64,000 bases of DNA from MGBC163016 sp964631345 (GTDB taxonomy: Bacteria; Actinomycetota; Coriobacteriia; Coriobacteriales; Eggerthellaceae). The stretch covers positions 1 through 64,000 of the forward strand of contig CAZVWE010000001.1 in assembly GCA_964631345.1 (NCBI GenBank), in the 5' to 3' direction. Position numbers and translations under genes: made by a program. The notes beneath the pieces are model-generated. The model did no database searches. It was not told the origin of the DNA and saw only the letters and a list, made by a program, of their open reading frames with translations. Shown in pieces: positions 35,140-44,698 of the stretch. Each line of letters begins with the position of its first letter. Position 1 is the first letter of the stretch.

Positions 35140-35187
35140 TAACGTGCAGTCCAAACGTATAGGCCTAACGTGCAATTCTAACGTGCA
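35140..35187. repeat. Three direct repeats of TAACGTGCA
   Basis: Exact 9-base copies at 35140-35148, 35166-35174 and 35179-35187; the last two have a 13-base period. They lie just upstream of the likely start of the response regulator and in the region divergent to the WYL regulator gene. They could be a regulator-binding array. Confidence 0.6.
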
Positions 35188-35350
35188 ATCCTGCTTGGCA
35201 TTGCTAATATCTATCCCTAATCTTCGATTCCAATATTCAGCCAAGCACTAAAATGTTTTTGCTCATTCTAACAGGTATCAAAATCGCAAAGAAGCACCAT
35301 TGAGCGCACTTTAAAAAGGACGTGGAAAATCCTTATTCGAAAGGGCATCC

Positions 35351-36457
35351 GTGACAGATATAAGAAAAATAAGATTGTTACTACTTGCACGTATTTTATT
35401 TGAAATGACAGATGAAGAAAATGGTCTTACCCTACCGCAAATCCAAGAACAACTTGCTGGATTCAACATCACAGTTGAGCGCAAAGCATTATATAGAGAC
35501 TTAGATGCACTTCGCGATGTTGGAATTGAGGTAGCTCGCCTTAAAACTCGCCCCGTAAGCTATGCAATTACAAACAGGCTGTTTACCCATGACGAGCTAA
35601 TGTTGCTTTCCGATGCTATACAAACTTCAAAATCGTTAACTACTGCAGAAGCAGACAAGTTGCTTAGCCAAGTTATGCGACTAGCTTCCGTATCTCAAGC
35701 AAAATCCCTTGAAACAAAAGTACATGCTCCACATGCAGCCAACAATAAATATTCACGGCCAGAGATACTCAAAACCACATCATCAATTAGAAACGCAATA
35801 TCCCAGACGCGCGATATCTCATTTTCGTATGTACGTCACAACATAGAAGGTCGCCTGCAAGAAGTTGAAAGTGCCGATGGAGTCAGGCGCACGAAAACGC
35901 CTTTATTTTTGGCATACGATGATGGACGTTATTACATGCTTGCCTACGATGAAAACTCTACCTACAACATTCGCGTATACAGAGTAGATAGAATGCGCAA
36001 CGTGTTAATCGGGGATGCATCTGATCCATCGCATAAAGCAAGTGCAAGCTTTGATCTTGCAAAATTTGAACGCGTTGCTTTAGGGATGTTCAACAAACCA
36101 CCCATTCGTATAGAACTTCTTGTCGCAGAAAATGCAATGAGTGCCGTGATTGATCTTTTTGGAGAAGACGGCCCTGATGCTGTAGAAGCCAAGGACATTC
36201 CCGAACTACCCTCTGAACTACCCTCTGAGTTGACCAATGGAACAATCGCTGGACGATCATCTGAAGCCGATGATCGTCCAGAAGAGCCGCAAGAGTCACG
36301 TAAGTGGGCACGGGTGTCTGTTAAAGCATCACCCTCGCCTGTCCTCTTTGGAAAGATCGCCCAATTTGCAGGAGACGTTCGCATCGAAAAACCAGCTGAT
36401 GTCGCAAACGATTATGCAGCCCACTTAAAGCGCGCGCTCGATTCTCAAAACCTGTGA
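35351..36457 (+). CDS. WYL-domain HTH transcriptional regulator
   Basis: A 368-residue cytoplasmic regulator. The N-terminal winged helix (LLLLARILFEMTDEENGLTL, then VERKALYRDLDALRDVG) is followed by a linker and a WYL domain around residues 150-250 (ISFSYVRHN, KTPLFLAYDDGRYYMLAYDE, NIRVYRVDRM). WYL domains bind nucleic acid or small ligands and occur in regulators of DNA damage, defence and metabolism. Start is GTG with GAAAGGG five bases upstream. It is divergent from the HD-GYP/GGDEF gene and convergent with the ABC exporter gene (11 bases apart). A short tandem LPSELPSEL is present near residue 290. Confidence 0.85.
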   Translation: MTDIRKIRLLLLARILFEMTDEENGLTLPQIQEQLAGFNITVERKALYRDLDALRDVGIEVARLKTRPVSYAITNRLFTHDELMLLSDAIQTSKSLTTAEADKLLSQVMRLASVSQAKSLETKVHAPHAANNKYSRPEILKTTSSIRNAISQTRDISFSYVRHNIEGRLQEVESADGVRRTKTPLFLAYDDGRYYMLAYDENSTYNIRVYRVDRMRNVLIGDASDPSHKASASFDLAKFERVALGMFNKPPIRIELLVAENAMSAVIDLFGEDGPDAVEAKDIPELPSELPSELTNGTIAGRSSEADDRPEEPQESRKWARVSVKASPSPVLFGKIAQFAGDVRIEKPADVANDYAAHLKRALDSQNL

Positions 36458-36468
36458 TCTTCAAGTTA

Positions 36469-39400
36469 TTATTCGCTTCGCAATGCCTCAACAGGATCGC
36501 TTCGGCTTGCAGAGCTTGCTGGGATGAGTCCTGCGATAAATGACAAGAACACACTGATTATTACGAGTATAAGTCCAGCTTGCCAAGGAAGTATGGCAAC
36601 ATTTGGTACATCAAATAGTGCATACACTATAGCGCTTGCTGGAATACAACAAATAGCAGTAATCCCAACACCGAGCACACCCGCAATCAAACCCTCTATC
36701 ACAGTTTCGGCATTGAATATCTCAGAGACATTGCGCTTCGATGCACCAATTGCACGAAGAATACCAATTTCTTTTCTGCGTTCCAAAACACTTATATATG
36801 TAATAACGCCAATCATGATTGAGCTTACTATTAAGCTGATCGAAACAAATGCAATCAATACATAAGAAATCATGTCAATAATGGTTGTAACTGAACTCAT
36901 AAGAGCACCAACGATATCTGTATAAGTGATAGCTTTTGATTCTTCACCCGTTGAGTTCATGCGATCATTGTAGGCATCTAAGATGTCAATGATGTCTTGC
37001 TTGCCATCGAAATCGTAAGCAAATATATCTATCTCATAAGGCTTATCCAAAAATGCATAATCAAGTTTGGCCAAGTTGCCATCAAATGATGCCTCTTCAG
37101 GAACCATAAACGACATGATAAGTTCTGTTAATTCATCCTCATCCATATCAAATGAAAAAGCATTTTTAAAAGCCTCCTCATCAATGCTCATGGCATCTGA
37201 CATGCTAGATGCCAAAGACCCCATAGCCTTTTGCATTGCCGCCGTCATCACCGTTTGCATCTGATTTGATAGAGCCCCCATGACTTCACTCATGTAGTCC
37301 TGCATGTATTGCTGCATATATTCCTGAAGTGCAGCCATCTGCCCTTGTTGGATAGTTTGCATAGTATCGGCATATTCCTGCATGATGGCCAATGCAGAAT
37401 CGCTTTGCATATACTGTTGAATTATCTTTGGGGCATCATCTGGATTTGCCATAATTGCAGGAATATTTCCTGGTGTCATCATGAAATCAGCCATTAAACT
37501 GCTTACCATTTTTTGTGCTGCCTTAGTTCCTTCAGAACTATCTGACCCTCCGCCTATCTGCGACATATCCATCTCAGGGGGAGCAGGTAAACTTGAAGAA
37601 TCGAAGTTAATATCCAAACCATCTAAGTCAAGTTTCATCTTCGACTGATCAAATTTAAAAGCGGCTGATATTGCATCGGTATCAATTGTGAAAAGATCCC
37701 CCATGTTAAAATCAGACCCATCTTTGTCTTCTTCAGCAAAGGACTTTCCATTGAAAACATCAATCTTGGGATCAGCTATTTGCTCTTGGACAATCTGGGT
37801 CTTACCCGCTTCTTCGATCAAATGATCAGTCAACTCAGAGGTATAAAAAATCCCGCTGCTCATAAATGAAGCACTGCTATCGGGCTTTGCTTGGATGATT
37901 CCAGAAATTACAAGATCATCGCTTTTAGCGATTAGATCTTTCATGTAATCCTCATCACCCGATTTATCAACCCAGACGCCAAACTCGTCGTCCTTTTGAT
38001 AAAAATCAGCAGAATTTACGATCTTCATTTTCAGATTAAGGAAATCCTTATACGTAAATTCCGCACCATCGTTGACCTCAGTTACGATCTCTTCATCATT
38101 TACAAATGCACGCACCATGTCATCCATCACGGTACGATCCCTAAGACCTAAAAGGTACAAAAGAAAATCAGGCACACTTCCGTTTTTTGAAAGCACTAAT
38201 ACACATTCATTGTATTTCTCAGGCCAATGTCCCGCTTTTAGTTCATAGCCCTCTTTAGCCATATCAAGAGTGCCAAGCATCTGAGCAATCATGTCTGTAG
38301 ACATCATCGAAGACATTATGCTGCTAGAAGAAAGGCTAGAACCAATGCCTAAAGAACTAAATGTCGTATCAGGGTTTATTTGGTCAATGCCATCTGTAGT
38401 ATCAGCCCTATATACATATGGAGTTACGTTGTACTTGTATTCAATGGCTTTGGCGTATTTATCAATGTCGCATTCATCGCTGTCTAGGTATTCTTTTAAG
38501 GACTTCAAATCGTTTGATCCTACAGAGTCAAACATACGTCCCATGATCTCAGTTTCACCAACAACCGTTTCATCGCCTTTGTCTTCCACAGCAGAGTCGT
38601 CGATAGCAGAATTGTGCATATCAACGCTACTCATCATCATGGATGTAATGTCAAACCCGGTAGATGTAATTTGAAGGGGATACGACGACAATGTTTCCTC
38701 TTCAACAGATGCAATGTAGTTATCCACGCCATTTGCGAGCGCCAGAATTGCAGCGATTCCAATGATTCCAATCGAACCCGCAAATGCTGTCATTATCGTT
38801 CTGCCTTTTTTGGTCATAAGGTTGTTAAACGAAAGACCAAGGGCAGTTAAGAAGCTCATGGATGTGCGACGAATCTTTTTGTTGGAGACCTTTTTTAGAT
38901 CTTCAGACGTTGGAACAAATGGATCTGTATCGTTTAAGATTTCGCCATCTGCAAGATTCACGATACGAGTCGCATACTCGTTGGCAAGCTCGGGATTATG
39001 CGTCACCATAATCACCAAGCGATCCGATGCAATTTCTGTAAGCAGATCCATAATTTGAACCGATGTCTTTGAGTCAAGTGCACCGGTAGGTTCATCTGCA
39101 AGAAGAATTTCCGGGTCATTTACAAGCGCACGAGCAATTGCAACGCGCTGCATTTGACCACCAGATAGCTGGTTTGGACGTTTCTTCATATGTTCGCGAA
39201 GCCCAACACGTTCAAGCGCTTCAGTTGCGCGACGAGTTCGCTCTTCCTTGTCCACGCCTGAAAGCGTAAGAGCAAGTTCAACATTGGACAAAATCGTTTG
39301 ATGCGGAATTAGGTTGTAGCTTTGAAAAACAAAACCTATGCGGTTGTTTCTAAAAGTATCCCAATCACGATCCGTATAATCTTTGGTAGAAACACCATCG

Positions 39401-39591
39401 ATAATAAGATCTCCAGTATCGTAGTGATCAAGGCCTCCGATTATATTTAGAAGAGTAGTTTTCCCTGAACCTGAAGGACCTAAAATTGCAGCGAATTCAT
39501 TGTCGCGGAAGCTTATTGAAACATCATCAAGTGCCTGTTGAGTGAATCCACCTGTTGTATATGACTTTGAAATATTTTTAAGTTGAAGCAT
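36469..39591 (-). CDS. MacB-type ABC transporter, ATPase-permease fusion
   Basis: A 1040-residue single-chain transporter. The N-terminal ATPase has Walker A GPSGSGKT (about 38-45), signature LSGGQMQRVAIARAL and Walker B LLADEPTGALD. After about residue 235 come a transmembrane helix, a very large extracytoplasmic domain (about 290-880), and three helices with the FtsX-type core (VLERRKEIGILRAIGASKRNV, then SRSDPVEALRSE at the end). MacB-like machines do not pump through a channel; they transmit force across the membrane, exporting peptides or lipoproteins or responding to antibiotics. The exported domain has a methionine/glutamine-rich helical stretch at about 697-800, which is unusual. Substrate unknown. 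Confidence 0.9.
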   Translation of the reverse strand: MLQLKNISKSYTTGGFTQQALDDVSISFRDNEFAAILGPSGSGKTTLLNIIGGLDHYDTGDLIIDGVSTKDYTDRDWDTFRNNRIGFVFQSYNLIPHQTILSNVELALTLSGVDKEERTRRATEALERVGLREHMKKRPNQLSGGQMQRVAIARALVNDPEILLADEPTGALDSKTSVQIMDLLTEIASDRLVIMVTHNPELANEYATRIVNLADGEILNDTDPFVPTSEDLKKVSNKKIRRTSMSFLTALGLSFNNLMTKKGRTIMTAFAGSIGIIGIAAILALANGVDNYIASVEEETLSSYPLQITSTGFDITSMMMSSVDMHNSAIDDSAVEDKGDETVVGETEIMGRMFDSVGSNDLKSLKEYLDSDECDIDKYAKAIEYKYNVTPYVYRADTTDGIDQINPDTTFSSLGIGSSLSSSSIMSSMMSTDMIAQMLGTLDMAKEGYELKAGHWPEKYNECVLVLSKNGSVPDFLLYLLGLRDRTVMDDMVRAFVNDEEIVTEVNDGAEFTYKDFLNLKMKIVNSADFYQKDDEFGVWVDKSGDEDYMKDLIAKSDDLVISGIIQAKPDSSASFMSSGIFYTSELTDHLIEEAGKTQIVQEQIADPKIDVFNGKSFAEEDKDGSDFNMGDLFTIDTDAISAAFKFDQSKMKLDLDGLDINFDSSSLPAPPEMDMSQIGGGSDSSEGTKAAQKMVSSLMADFMMTPGNIPAIMANPDDAPKIIQQYMQSDSALAIMQEYADTMQTIQQGQMAALQEYMQQYMQDYMSEVMGALSNQMQTVMTAAMQKAMGSLASSMSDAMSIDEEAFKNAFSFDMDEDELTELIMSFMVPEEASFDGNLAKLDYAFLDKPYEIDIFAYDFDGKQDIIDILDAYNDRMNSTGEESKAITYTDIVGALMSSVTTIIDMISYVLIAFVSISLIVSSIMIGVITYISVLERRKEIGILRAIGASKRNVSEIFNAETVIEGLIAGVLGVGITAICCIPASAIVYALFDVPNVAILPWQAGLILVIISVFLSFIAGLIPASSASRSDPVEALRSE

Positions 39592-39906
39592 TTAAACTAC
39601 GCCTTTTATTCCGTGCTGTTTTTTATGTTGTTTTGAATGACAAGTGCAAAACGACATATTGCAACACACATGCTACTCAAAACAAAATTCATTTCTGTCC
39701 TGAGAAACTCTAAATTACAAACCTGCTTTTCGTGATTAGTATAAAGATAAAACCAGAGCACAGGTTTAAAAAACATAACATTACACTTTTGTATGATTGT
39801 TTATGGATGAGTAACGTCGCAATTACAAGTGAATGCAATATATTTTGAGTTTATCGTCGCGTCCTACAATGGCGGTAACGTCAAACATCGGGAAAAGGAG
39901 TCCACC
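39592..39906. other. Gene-free divergent region
   Basis: These 315 bases separate the ABC exporter (minus) from the small acidic gene (plus). The sequence is AT-rich with no hairpin of note. A strong ribosome site, AAAAGGAG, lies at its right edge. I see no unambiguous promoter pair, though it must hold promoters for both genes. Confidence 0.6.
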
Positions 39907-40107
39907 ATGGCTGACACCGCATTGAATGATTTTGCACAATCTGAAGCTGCTAAAACAGAAGATGCTATGGCAGATCTTAAGCGTATCGAGCAGGAAGTCG
40001 TCGCTGAGGCTGAGGCCTCCGTTGAGGATTTCGATGCTATGGGACGCGAAGAAGATGCTGCTGAAGCTGCTGAAACCGCATTCGAGTTTGAGCAAGCTCA
40101 AGAATAA
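39907..40107 (+). CDS. Small acidic helical protein, function unknown
   Basis: A 66-residue, strongly acidic, Ala/Glu-rich protein (MADTALNDFAQSEAAKTEDA at the start), predicted to be almost entirely helical and possibly coiled coil, with no cysteine, no tryptophan and no signal. The start is fixed by AAAAGGAG six bases upstream; an open frame extends further left without a ribosome site. A strong terminator follows. Ribosome site, terminator and use of GCT/GAA/GAG-type codons together suggest an abundant product. It stands alone between oppositely oriented genes. I do not recognise its family. Confidence 0.7.
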   Translation: MADTALNDFAQSEAAKTEDAMADLKRIEQEVVAEAEASVEDFDAMGREEDAAEAAETAFEFEQAQE

Positions 40108-40130
40108 AACAAAACAATAATCATCTATAT

Positions 40131-40163
40131 AAAAAAGACATCCCTATTCGGGATGTCTTTTTT
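40131..40163. terminator. Strong bidirectional intrinsic terminator
   Basis: AAAAAA, then GACATCCC (40137-40144) pairing with GGGATGTC (40150-40157) around a 5-base loop, then TTTTTT. The symmetric A and T tracts let it stop both the small acidic gene and the convergent flavoprotein gene. Confidence 0.92.
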
Positions 40164-40196
40164 ATCTGATCTCTTTTATACACAACGTAAATATTG

Positions 40197-40244
40197 CTAC
40201 AACCTAACGCTATAGCATAGCTATAACCTAACGCCACAGCCTAG
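40197..40244. repeat. Two imperfect 24-bp tandem copies
   Basis: Units at 40197-40220 and 40221-40244 share CTAyAACCTAACGC and a similar AGCnTAG end. They lie immediately beyond the stop codon of the flavoprotein gene. No function is evident. Confidence 0.75.
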
Positions 40245-40880
40245 CTATCTCACAAAATTAGTCCTAGATGGCTCTTCTTGTTTAGGTCCTTCAACACCTA
40301 ACTTATCTGCCGCCTCTTTACATCTAAGAAAGTATGCCATGTTGTGCGCAAGCGTTCTGACTGTATACAGCCCCTCTTCATCCACTCCAAAATCTTCAGC
40401 AGACCTTCCGTAAACCATATTCCAATACGATGCTGAAATTATCGGCATCTGCAAAATACCGAAATACTTATTTAACTGGTCATATGTTGAGCTGCATCCG
40501 CCGCGCCTTGCAACATTTATACCTGCTGCAGGCTTGTATTCATAAAGCTTTAAGCCGCCCATCGCTTGCGAATAAAATGACCTATCCATAAATGACGTAA
40601 GTGCGCCTGATGCAGCTGCATAATGGACAGGTGTTGCAAAGATAAATCCATCATAATCACCTGCTTGTGCATTGAATTCATTCACACAGTCATCGATTGT
40701 GCATTTCCCTTCGTGTTTCGCACAATATCCACATCCAAGGCACCCAGAAATCGGCTTTGCCCCTACCCAAAATCTTCCAACCTCAATACCCTCTTCTTCA
40801 AAGGTTTTTTGCATTTCATCTAAAGTAAGTGCAGTCATACCTTTTGGATGAGGACTTCCGTTTACCAACATCACCTTCAT
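40245..40880 (-). CDS. Flavodoxin-fold NAD(P)H oxidoreductase with cysteine motif
   Basis: A 211-residue FMN reductase-like protein. The N-terminal phosphate-binding loop NGSPHPKGMT holds FMN, and FATPVHYAAASGALTSFMDR forms the flavin-binding middle. A CLGCGYCAKHEGKC cluster at about residues 47-60 resembles iron-sulfur flavoproteins, which place a [4Fe-4S] cluster next to FMN for low-potential electron transfer. Start is ATG 40880 behind ATAGGGGAAATC; an upstream in-frame start has no ribosome site. It is a solitary gene. A similar shorter paralogue is encoded at 60246-60788. The electron acceptor is unknown. Confidence 0.85.
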   Translation of the reverse strand: MKVMLVNGSPHPKGMTALTLDEMQKTFEEEGIEVGRFWVGAKPISGCLGCGYCAKHEGKCTIDDCVNEFNAQAGDYDGFIFATPVHYAAASGALTSFMDRSFYSQAMGGLKLYEYKPAAGINVARRGGCSSTYDQLNKYFGILQMPIISASYWNMVYGRSAEDFGVDEEGLYTVRTLAHNMAYFLRCKEAADKLGVEGPKQEEPSRTNFVR

Positions 40881-41096
40881 GATTTCCCCTATCTGATTGT
40901 TCCCTACCCAACTATTCTTCATCAAATTAAATGCATATACTGAATCTAAATATCCTGCATACATAAATACTCTAAATGCATGCGTTTAATCATATGTGTT
41001 CATGATCACAATTGATTGTATCGCAGACAGACACCCCGTAAATGAAACCGCCCTAAAAGCTACAATGCTATACACACAGGTCTTTAAGGAGAAATG

Positions 41097-42281
41097 ATGA
41101 TCAATCAAAAAATGGCAGCACTTGGAAATGAACCTAACAAAATTAGAGAGCTTTTTGCTTATGGTATGCAGAGAAAAGCAGAAATCGGGGCAGAAAACGT
41201 ATTTGACTACAGCATAGGAAATCCAAGCGTTCCTGCACCAGCTGAAGTTAAAGCCGCCTTTGATGAGATTCTTTCCGCAGATCCTGTAAAAGCACACGAA
41301 TATACCCCTTCTCCTGGAGACCCAGCAGTAAGACAGGCTATTGCCGAGAATATATCGAAACGAACAGGTATAAATGCAAGCGCTGGGAATGTCTATATGA
41401 CATCTGGCGCATCAAGTGCAATCGCAATTTCACTTGCAGCAATATCGAATCCAGGCGATGAAGTCATCGTATTAGTGCCGTATTTTCCAGAATACAAAAC
41501 CTGGTCAGAAAATGCAGGATGCTCGGTAATTGAAGTTATGACTCACGTTGGTGATTTTCAGATCGATGTTGATGCAATCAAAAACGCTATAACCGAACGC
41601 ACGAGCGCCATCATAATCAACAGCCCCAACAACCCAGCAGGCACAATTTATACACGCAAATCATTATGCGAGCTTGCAGAAATGCTTAAAGCAAAAGAAG
41701 CCGAATATGGACACCAGATTTTCATAATCAGCGATGAGCCTTATAGAGAACTTACATACGGCGCAGAGGTAACAAATATAACCGAGCTTTATGACGATAC
41801 GATTGTTTGTTACACCTGGTCAAAATCACTTTCTCTTCCAGGGGAGCGTATCGGATACATATATGTAAGCGATAAGATGAAAAATGCTGCAGATGTATTT
41901 TTAGCAGTATGTGGTGCAGGGAGAGCTTTGGGATATATATGTGCATCCGTTAGCCTTCAAAGAGTTGTAGCAAAATGCCTTGATGTGCCAGCAGATATTG
42001 AATCTTATGCGAACAACCGCAAGCTTTTAATGGATGGACTTAAAGATATTGGATACGAATTCGTGGAACCAGAAGGAGCATTTTATCTTTGGATGAAAGC
42101 GCTTGAACCCGATTCCAATGCATTTTCTGAGCGCGCAAAAGACTTTGAACTTTTGCTTGTACCATCTGTAAGCTTTGGCATGGATGGATGGGTGCGTCTT
42201 TCATATTGCATCGCAGAAGATACCATCAGAAATTCTTTCCCAGCACTTCGTGCACTTAAGGAGTCATACGATGCCAGATAA
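41097..42281 (+). CDS. PLP-dependent class I/II aminotransferase
   Basis: A 394-residue fold-type I aminotransferase of the aspartate-aminotransferase superfamily. The PLP lysine is at about residue 243 in WSKSLSLPGERIGY, with NSPNNPAGTIYT upstream and ISDEPYRELTYG carrying the PLP-contacting aspartate and tyrosine. The opening FDYSIGNPSVPAP is typical of this group. Two ATG codons are adjacent; 41097 has AAGGAG at five bases, better than 41094. The exact amino-acid/2-oxoacid pair cannot be read from sequence. The stop overlaps the next gene's start by 11 bases. Confidence 0.9.
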   Translation: MINQKMAALGNEPNKIRELFAYGMQRKAEIGAENVFDYSIGNPSVPAPAEVKAAFDEILSADPVKAHEYTPSPGDPAVRQAIAENISKRTGINASAGNVYMTSGASSAIAISLAAISNPGDEVIVLVPYFPEYKTWSENAGCSVIEVMTHVGDFQIDVDAIKNAITERTSAIIINSPNNPAGTIYTRKSLCELAEMLKAKEAEYGHQIFIISDEPYRELTYGAEVTNITELYDDTIVCYTWSKSLSLPGERIGYIYVSDKMKNAADVFLAVCGAGRALGYICASVSLQRVVAKCLDVPADIESYANNRKLLMDGLKDIGYEFVEPEGAFYLWMKALEPDSNAFSERAKDFELLLVPSVSFGMDGWVRLSYCIAEDTIRNSFPALRALKESYDAR

Positions 42282-42762
42282 TCGTACCTATCCACAAGAA
42301 AAACTAGATCCAAAAGTAAAAGCAGTTTGGCGAATAGACTCCGCCTTGTTAATAACATTCATATTTGCGTTTTTCATAATTCCGCTTGCGATTATTTCAA
42401 CTGATGTAGATGAAGTGCAGATATTTTTTGTCCTATCAGTGATTGCCTATATCATCTTTATGGTGATCTTCGTGATCGTTTGGCCAACCATTCGTTATGC
42501 CAATTGGCGCTATCAGTTAACTGAGGATTTTCTTGAACTTGCATACGGTGTCATATGGAAAAAACGCATTCTTGTTCCATTTATCAGAGTTCAAAACACA
42601 GATACAGTGCAAGGACCTGTTCTTAGAGCGTTTAAGCTCTCTTCGGTCACCGTATCTACTGCAGGCGGTTCGCATCAAATTCCAGGAATTGATCGTACAC
42701 AAGCAGATATACTTCGTGATCGCGCGGCCGAGTTAGCACGACTAGCACGCGAGGACGTATAA
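42271..42762 (+). CDS. YdbS-like bacterial PH-domain membrane protein
   Basis: A 163-residue protein with two adjacent transmembrane helices (about 28-45 and 52-72) followed by a bacterial PH (bPH2) domain (about 80-150, with FLELAYGVIWKKRILVPFIRVQ and VSTAGGSHQIPG). In Bacillus, the YdbS/YdbT pair is linked to resistance to certain antimicrobial peptides. Start ATG 42271 with AAGGAG seven bases upstream; it overlaps the aminotransferase by 11 bases and is followed directly by its larger partner. Confidence 0.85.
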   Translation: MPDNRTYPQEKLDPKVKAVWRIDSALLITFIFAFFIIPLAIISTDVDEVQIFFVLSVIAYIIFMVIFVIVWPTIRYANWRYQLTEDFLELAYGVIWKKRILVPFIRVQNTDTVQGPVLRAFKLSSVTVSTAGGSHQIPGIDRTQADILRDRAAELARLAREDV

Positions 42763-44643
42763 ATGACTTCTGAAACATATAAGGACAACACAGCACACCA
42801 TCGCGTACACCATAGCTATATCTGGCTTGGAGGAATTCGAGCTGTTCCGATAATGCTTATTGCATTTATTTTTGGAACATTTCCTTTGCTCTATGAAGAA
42901 GAGATATATGAAGTAATTCCTCCCTTTTTAGCAAGTGCATTAGGGATTGGGTTTGTAATCATACTTGCGTTTATTGCAACTATGATTATTTATGCACTGA
43001 TAGTTTTATTTAATGCTATTGGCTATCAATTCTTATGGTATGAAGTGGGCACTGAAGAGTTCACCTTGTGTTCGGGCGTTATTAGCAAAAGACGCGTGCA
43101 TGTTCCATATCAGCGAATTCAATCTATCGATCAATCTGCCAATCTCGTTCAACGGATATTTGGGATCTGTGATTTATCGATCGATACAGCAGGTGGTGTA
43201 TCCAACAAGGCAATAATTGTTCCATGCCTTACTAAATCAGATGCAGAAAATCTTCGCCGTGAACTCTATGAGAGAAAAAGCTATATTGTCTCTTTCGCAC
43301 AAGACAGCCAAAGCACAACACAAGCTGCGCAAAATCCTCAAGGCGGAGTGCAGGCTGCGCAATATACCCAAGGTGTGTCGCAGGCCGCTCAATCTTATCC
43401 ACCACCTGTTTCGCAACCTGTTGTCCCACCTGCCACACAAAAAGGCAACGTTTTGGACGTTGGGGATGAAATTTGGGATAGTTTAGGTGGGGTTTTTGCA
43501 GGACACTCTGATTTTGATACTCCTGTTACTTATGAATATGGTCTATCTAACAAGGAACTATTTTTCGCAGGGCTTTCCAATAACACTGGAATGGCGGCAC
43601 TTATTCTTGGAGCTCTTGCCGCTGCAAGCCAAATCCTAAGCGCGGCGTTCGATTTGTTCCCAGATAATATGGACTCTGCAATAGATGCCGGAACTACTTT
43701 TGCTGAATCAGTTGACCCAGCACTTCTAGCTTCAGGGATCGTAGCAATAGTGTCTTTATTTGTCATATTCATTTGGGTAATCTCAGCTGTAGGATCACTT
43801 CTTTCATATGGCGGTTTTCACGCAAGGAGACGCGGAGATCGAATAGAAGTTGAACGGGGACTTCTTCAACATCAAGTACAAAGCATAAGTATTGAGCGCA
43901 TCCAAAGTGTCAATATCAAACAAACATTTATAAGAAGACTAATTGGATATTGCGAAATTACGCTTGGTAAAGTTGATGCTGCAGACCAAGGATCGTCCCA
44001 GTCGAATTCGAAATCTATACAGTCTCAAGGTGCTGTTGTAGTTCATCCTTTCCTTAAGATTGACCAAGCCAGACAAATTGTTGCAAATCTCACACCAGAG
44101 ATTTCAGATTTTCCAACAGAGAGCATTCCTCTTCCAAAACGATCCCTTAGAAGAGCGATCACCAGACGTGGATTTTTCCAAGGTGCAGGATTTTGGTTTC
44201 TTGTATTAACACTTGTGTTTCAGGTCATTCTTAGCTTTATGCAAGCTAACGATGTTTCGGTCACAGATGGTATAGGCAACGATGCTTTCGTTTATGCCAC
44301 CATTGAGCAAGTCGTCCTTATTGTTATTTGTCTATGTATCTTTTGGATTGTGGTGGATATTATTGGGGCAATCCTTTGGTTTAAGAAGTCGTCCTTTGGG
44401 GTAAACCGCAAATTTATGACTATTACTGAAGGCGGCTATTCTATTGCAACCGTTCTTTTTGCCAGATCTAAAATTCAATCGGGTTATATAAAAACAAACC
44501 CTCTCCAAAGAATGTCAAAGGTCTCAACTATTAGCGCGAGGACTGCCGCAGGCGTTGGGGGCACATCTATAGGGCTTAAGGATGTCTCTGAAGATGCAGC
44601 TATTCAATGGTTAGAGTGGCTAAAACCCGCATCACATAAGTAG
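42763..44643 (+). CDS. YdbT-like multi-PH-domain membrane protein
   Basis: A 626-residue partner of the preceding gene, with three hydrophobic helix pairs each followed by a bPH2 domain. The domains begin near residues 95 (LCSGVISKRRVHVPYQRIQ), 360 (VERGLLQHQVQSISIERIQ) and 550. It is longer than Bacillus YdbT because of a Gln/Ala/Pro-rich repeated linker at about 180-230 (QAAQ and PPPVSQP units). Membrane-associated; function in envelope stress or peptide resistance is known only by analogy. It starts at the codon after the preceding stop. Confidence 0.85.
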   Translation: MTSETYKDNTAHHRVHHSYIWLGGIRAVPIMLIAFIFGTFPLLYEEEIYEVIPPFLASALGIGFVIILAFIATMIIYALIVLFNAIGYQFLWYEVGTEEFTLCSGVISKRRVHVPYQRIQSIDQSANLVQRIFGICDLSIDTAGGVSNKAIIVPCLTKSDAENLRRELYERKSYIVSFAQDSQSTTQAAQNPQGGVQAAQYTQGVSQAAQSYPPPVSQPVVPPATQKGNVLDVGDEIWDSLGGVFAGHSDFDTPVTYEYGLSNKELFFAGLSNNTGMAALILGALAAASQILSAAFDLFPDNMDSAIDAGTTFAESVDPALLASGIVAIVSLFVIFIWVISAVGSLLSYGGFHARRRGDRIEVERGLLQHQVQSISIERIQSVNIKQTFIRRLIGYCEITLGKVDAADQGSSQSNSKSIQSQGAVVVHPFLKIDQARQIVANLTPEISDFPTESIPLPKRSLRRAITRRGFFQGAGFWFLVLTLVFQVILSFMQANDVSVTDGIGNDAFVYATIEQVVLIVICLCIFWIVVDIIGAILWFKKSSFGVNRKFMTITEGGYSIATVLFARSKIQSGYIKTNPLQRMSKVSTISARTAAGVGGTSIGLKDVSEDAAIQWLEWLKPASHK

Positions 44644-44698
44644 TGACCCGTAATTAGTAATTAGTACTTTGCTACTTTATGCTGATATACATAGCAAC

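Noticed and set aside
35125..35244. Extra 40 N-terminal residues of the HD-GYP/GGDEF regulator
   Set aside because: The upstream TTG lacks a ribosome site and the stretch is made of short DNA repeats, whereas TTG 35124 has GAGGAG and gives a normal receiver start.
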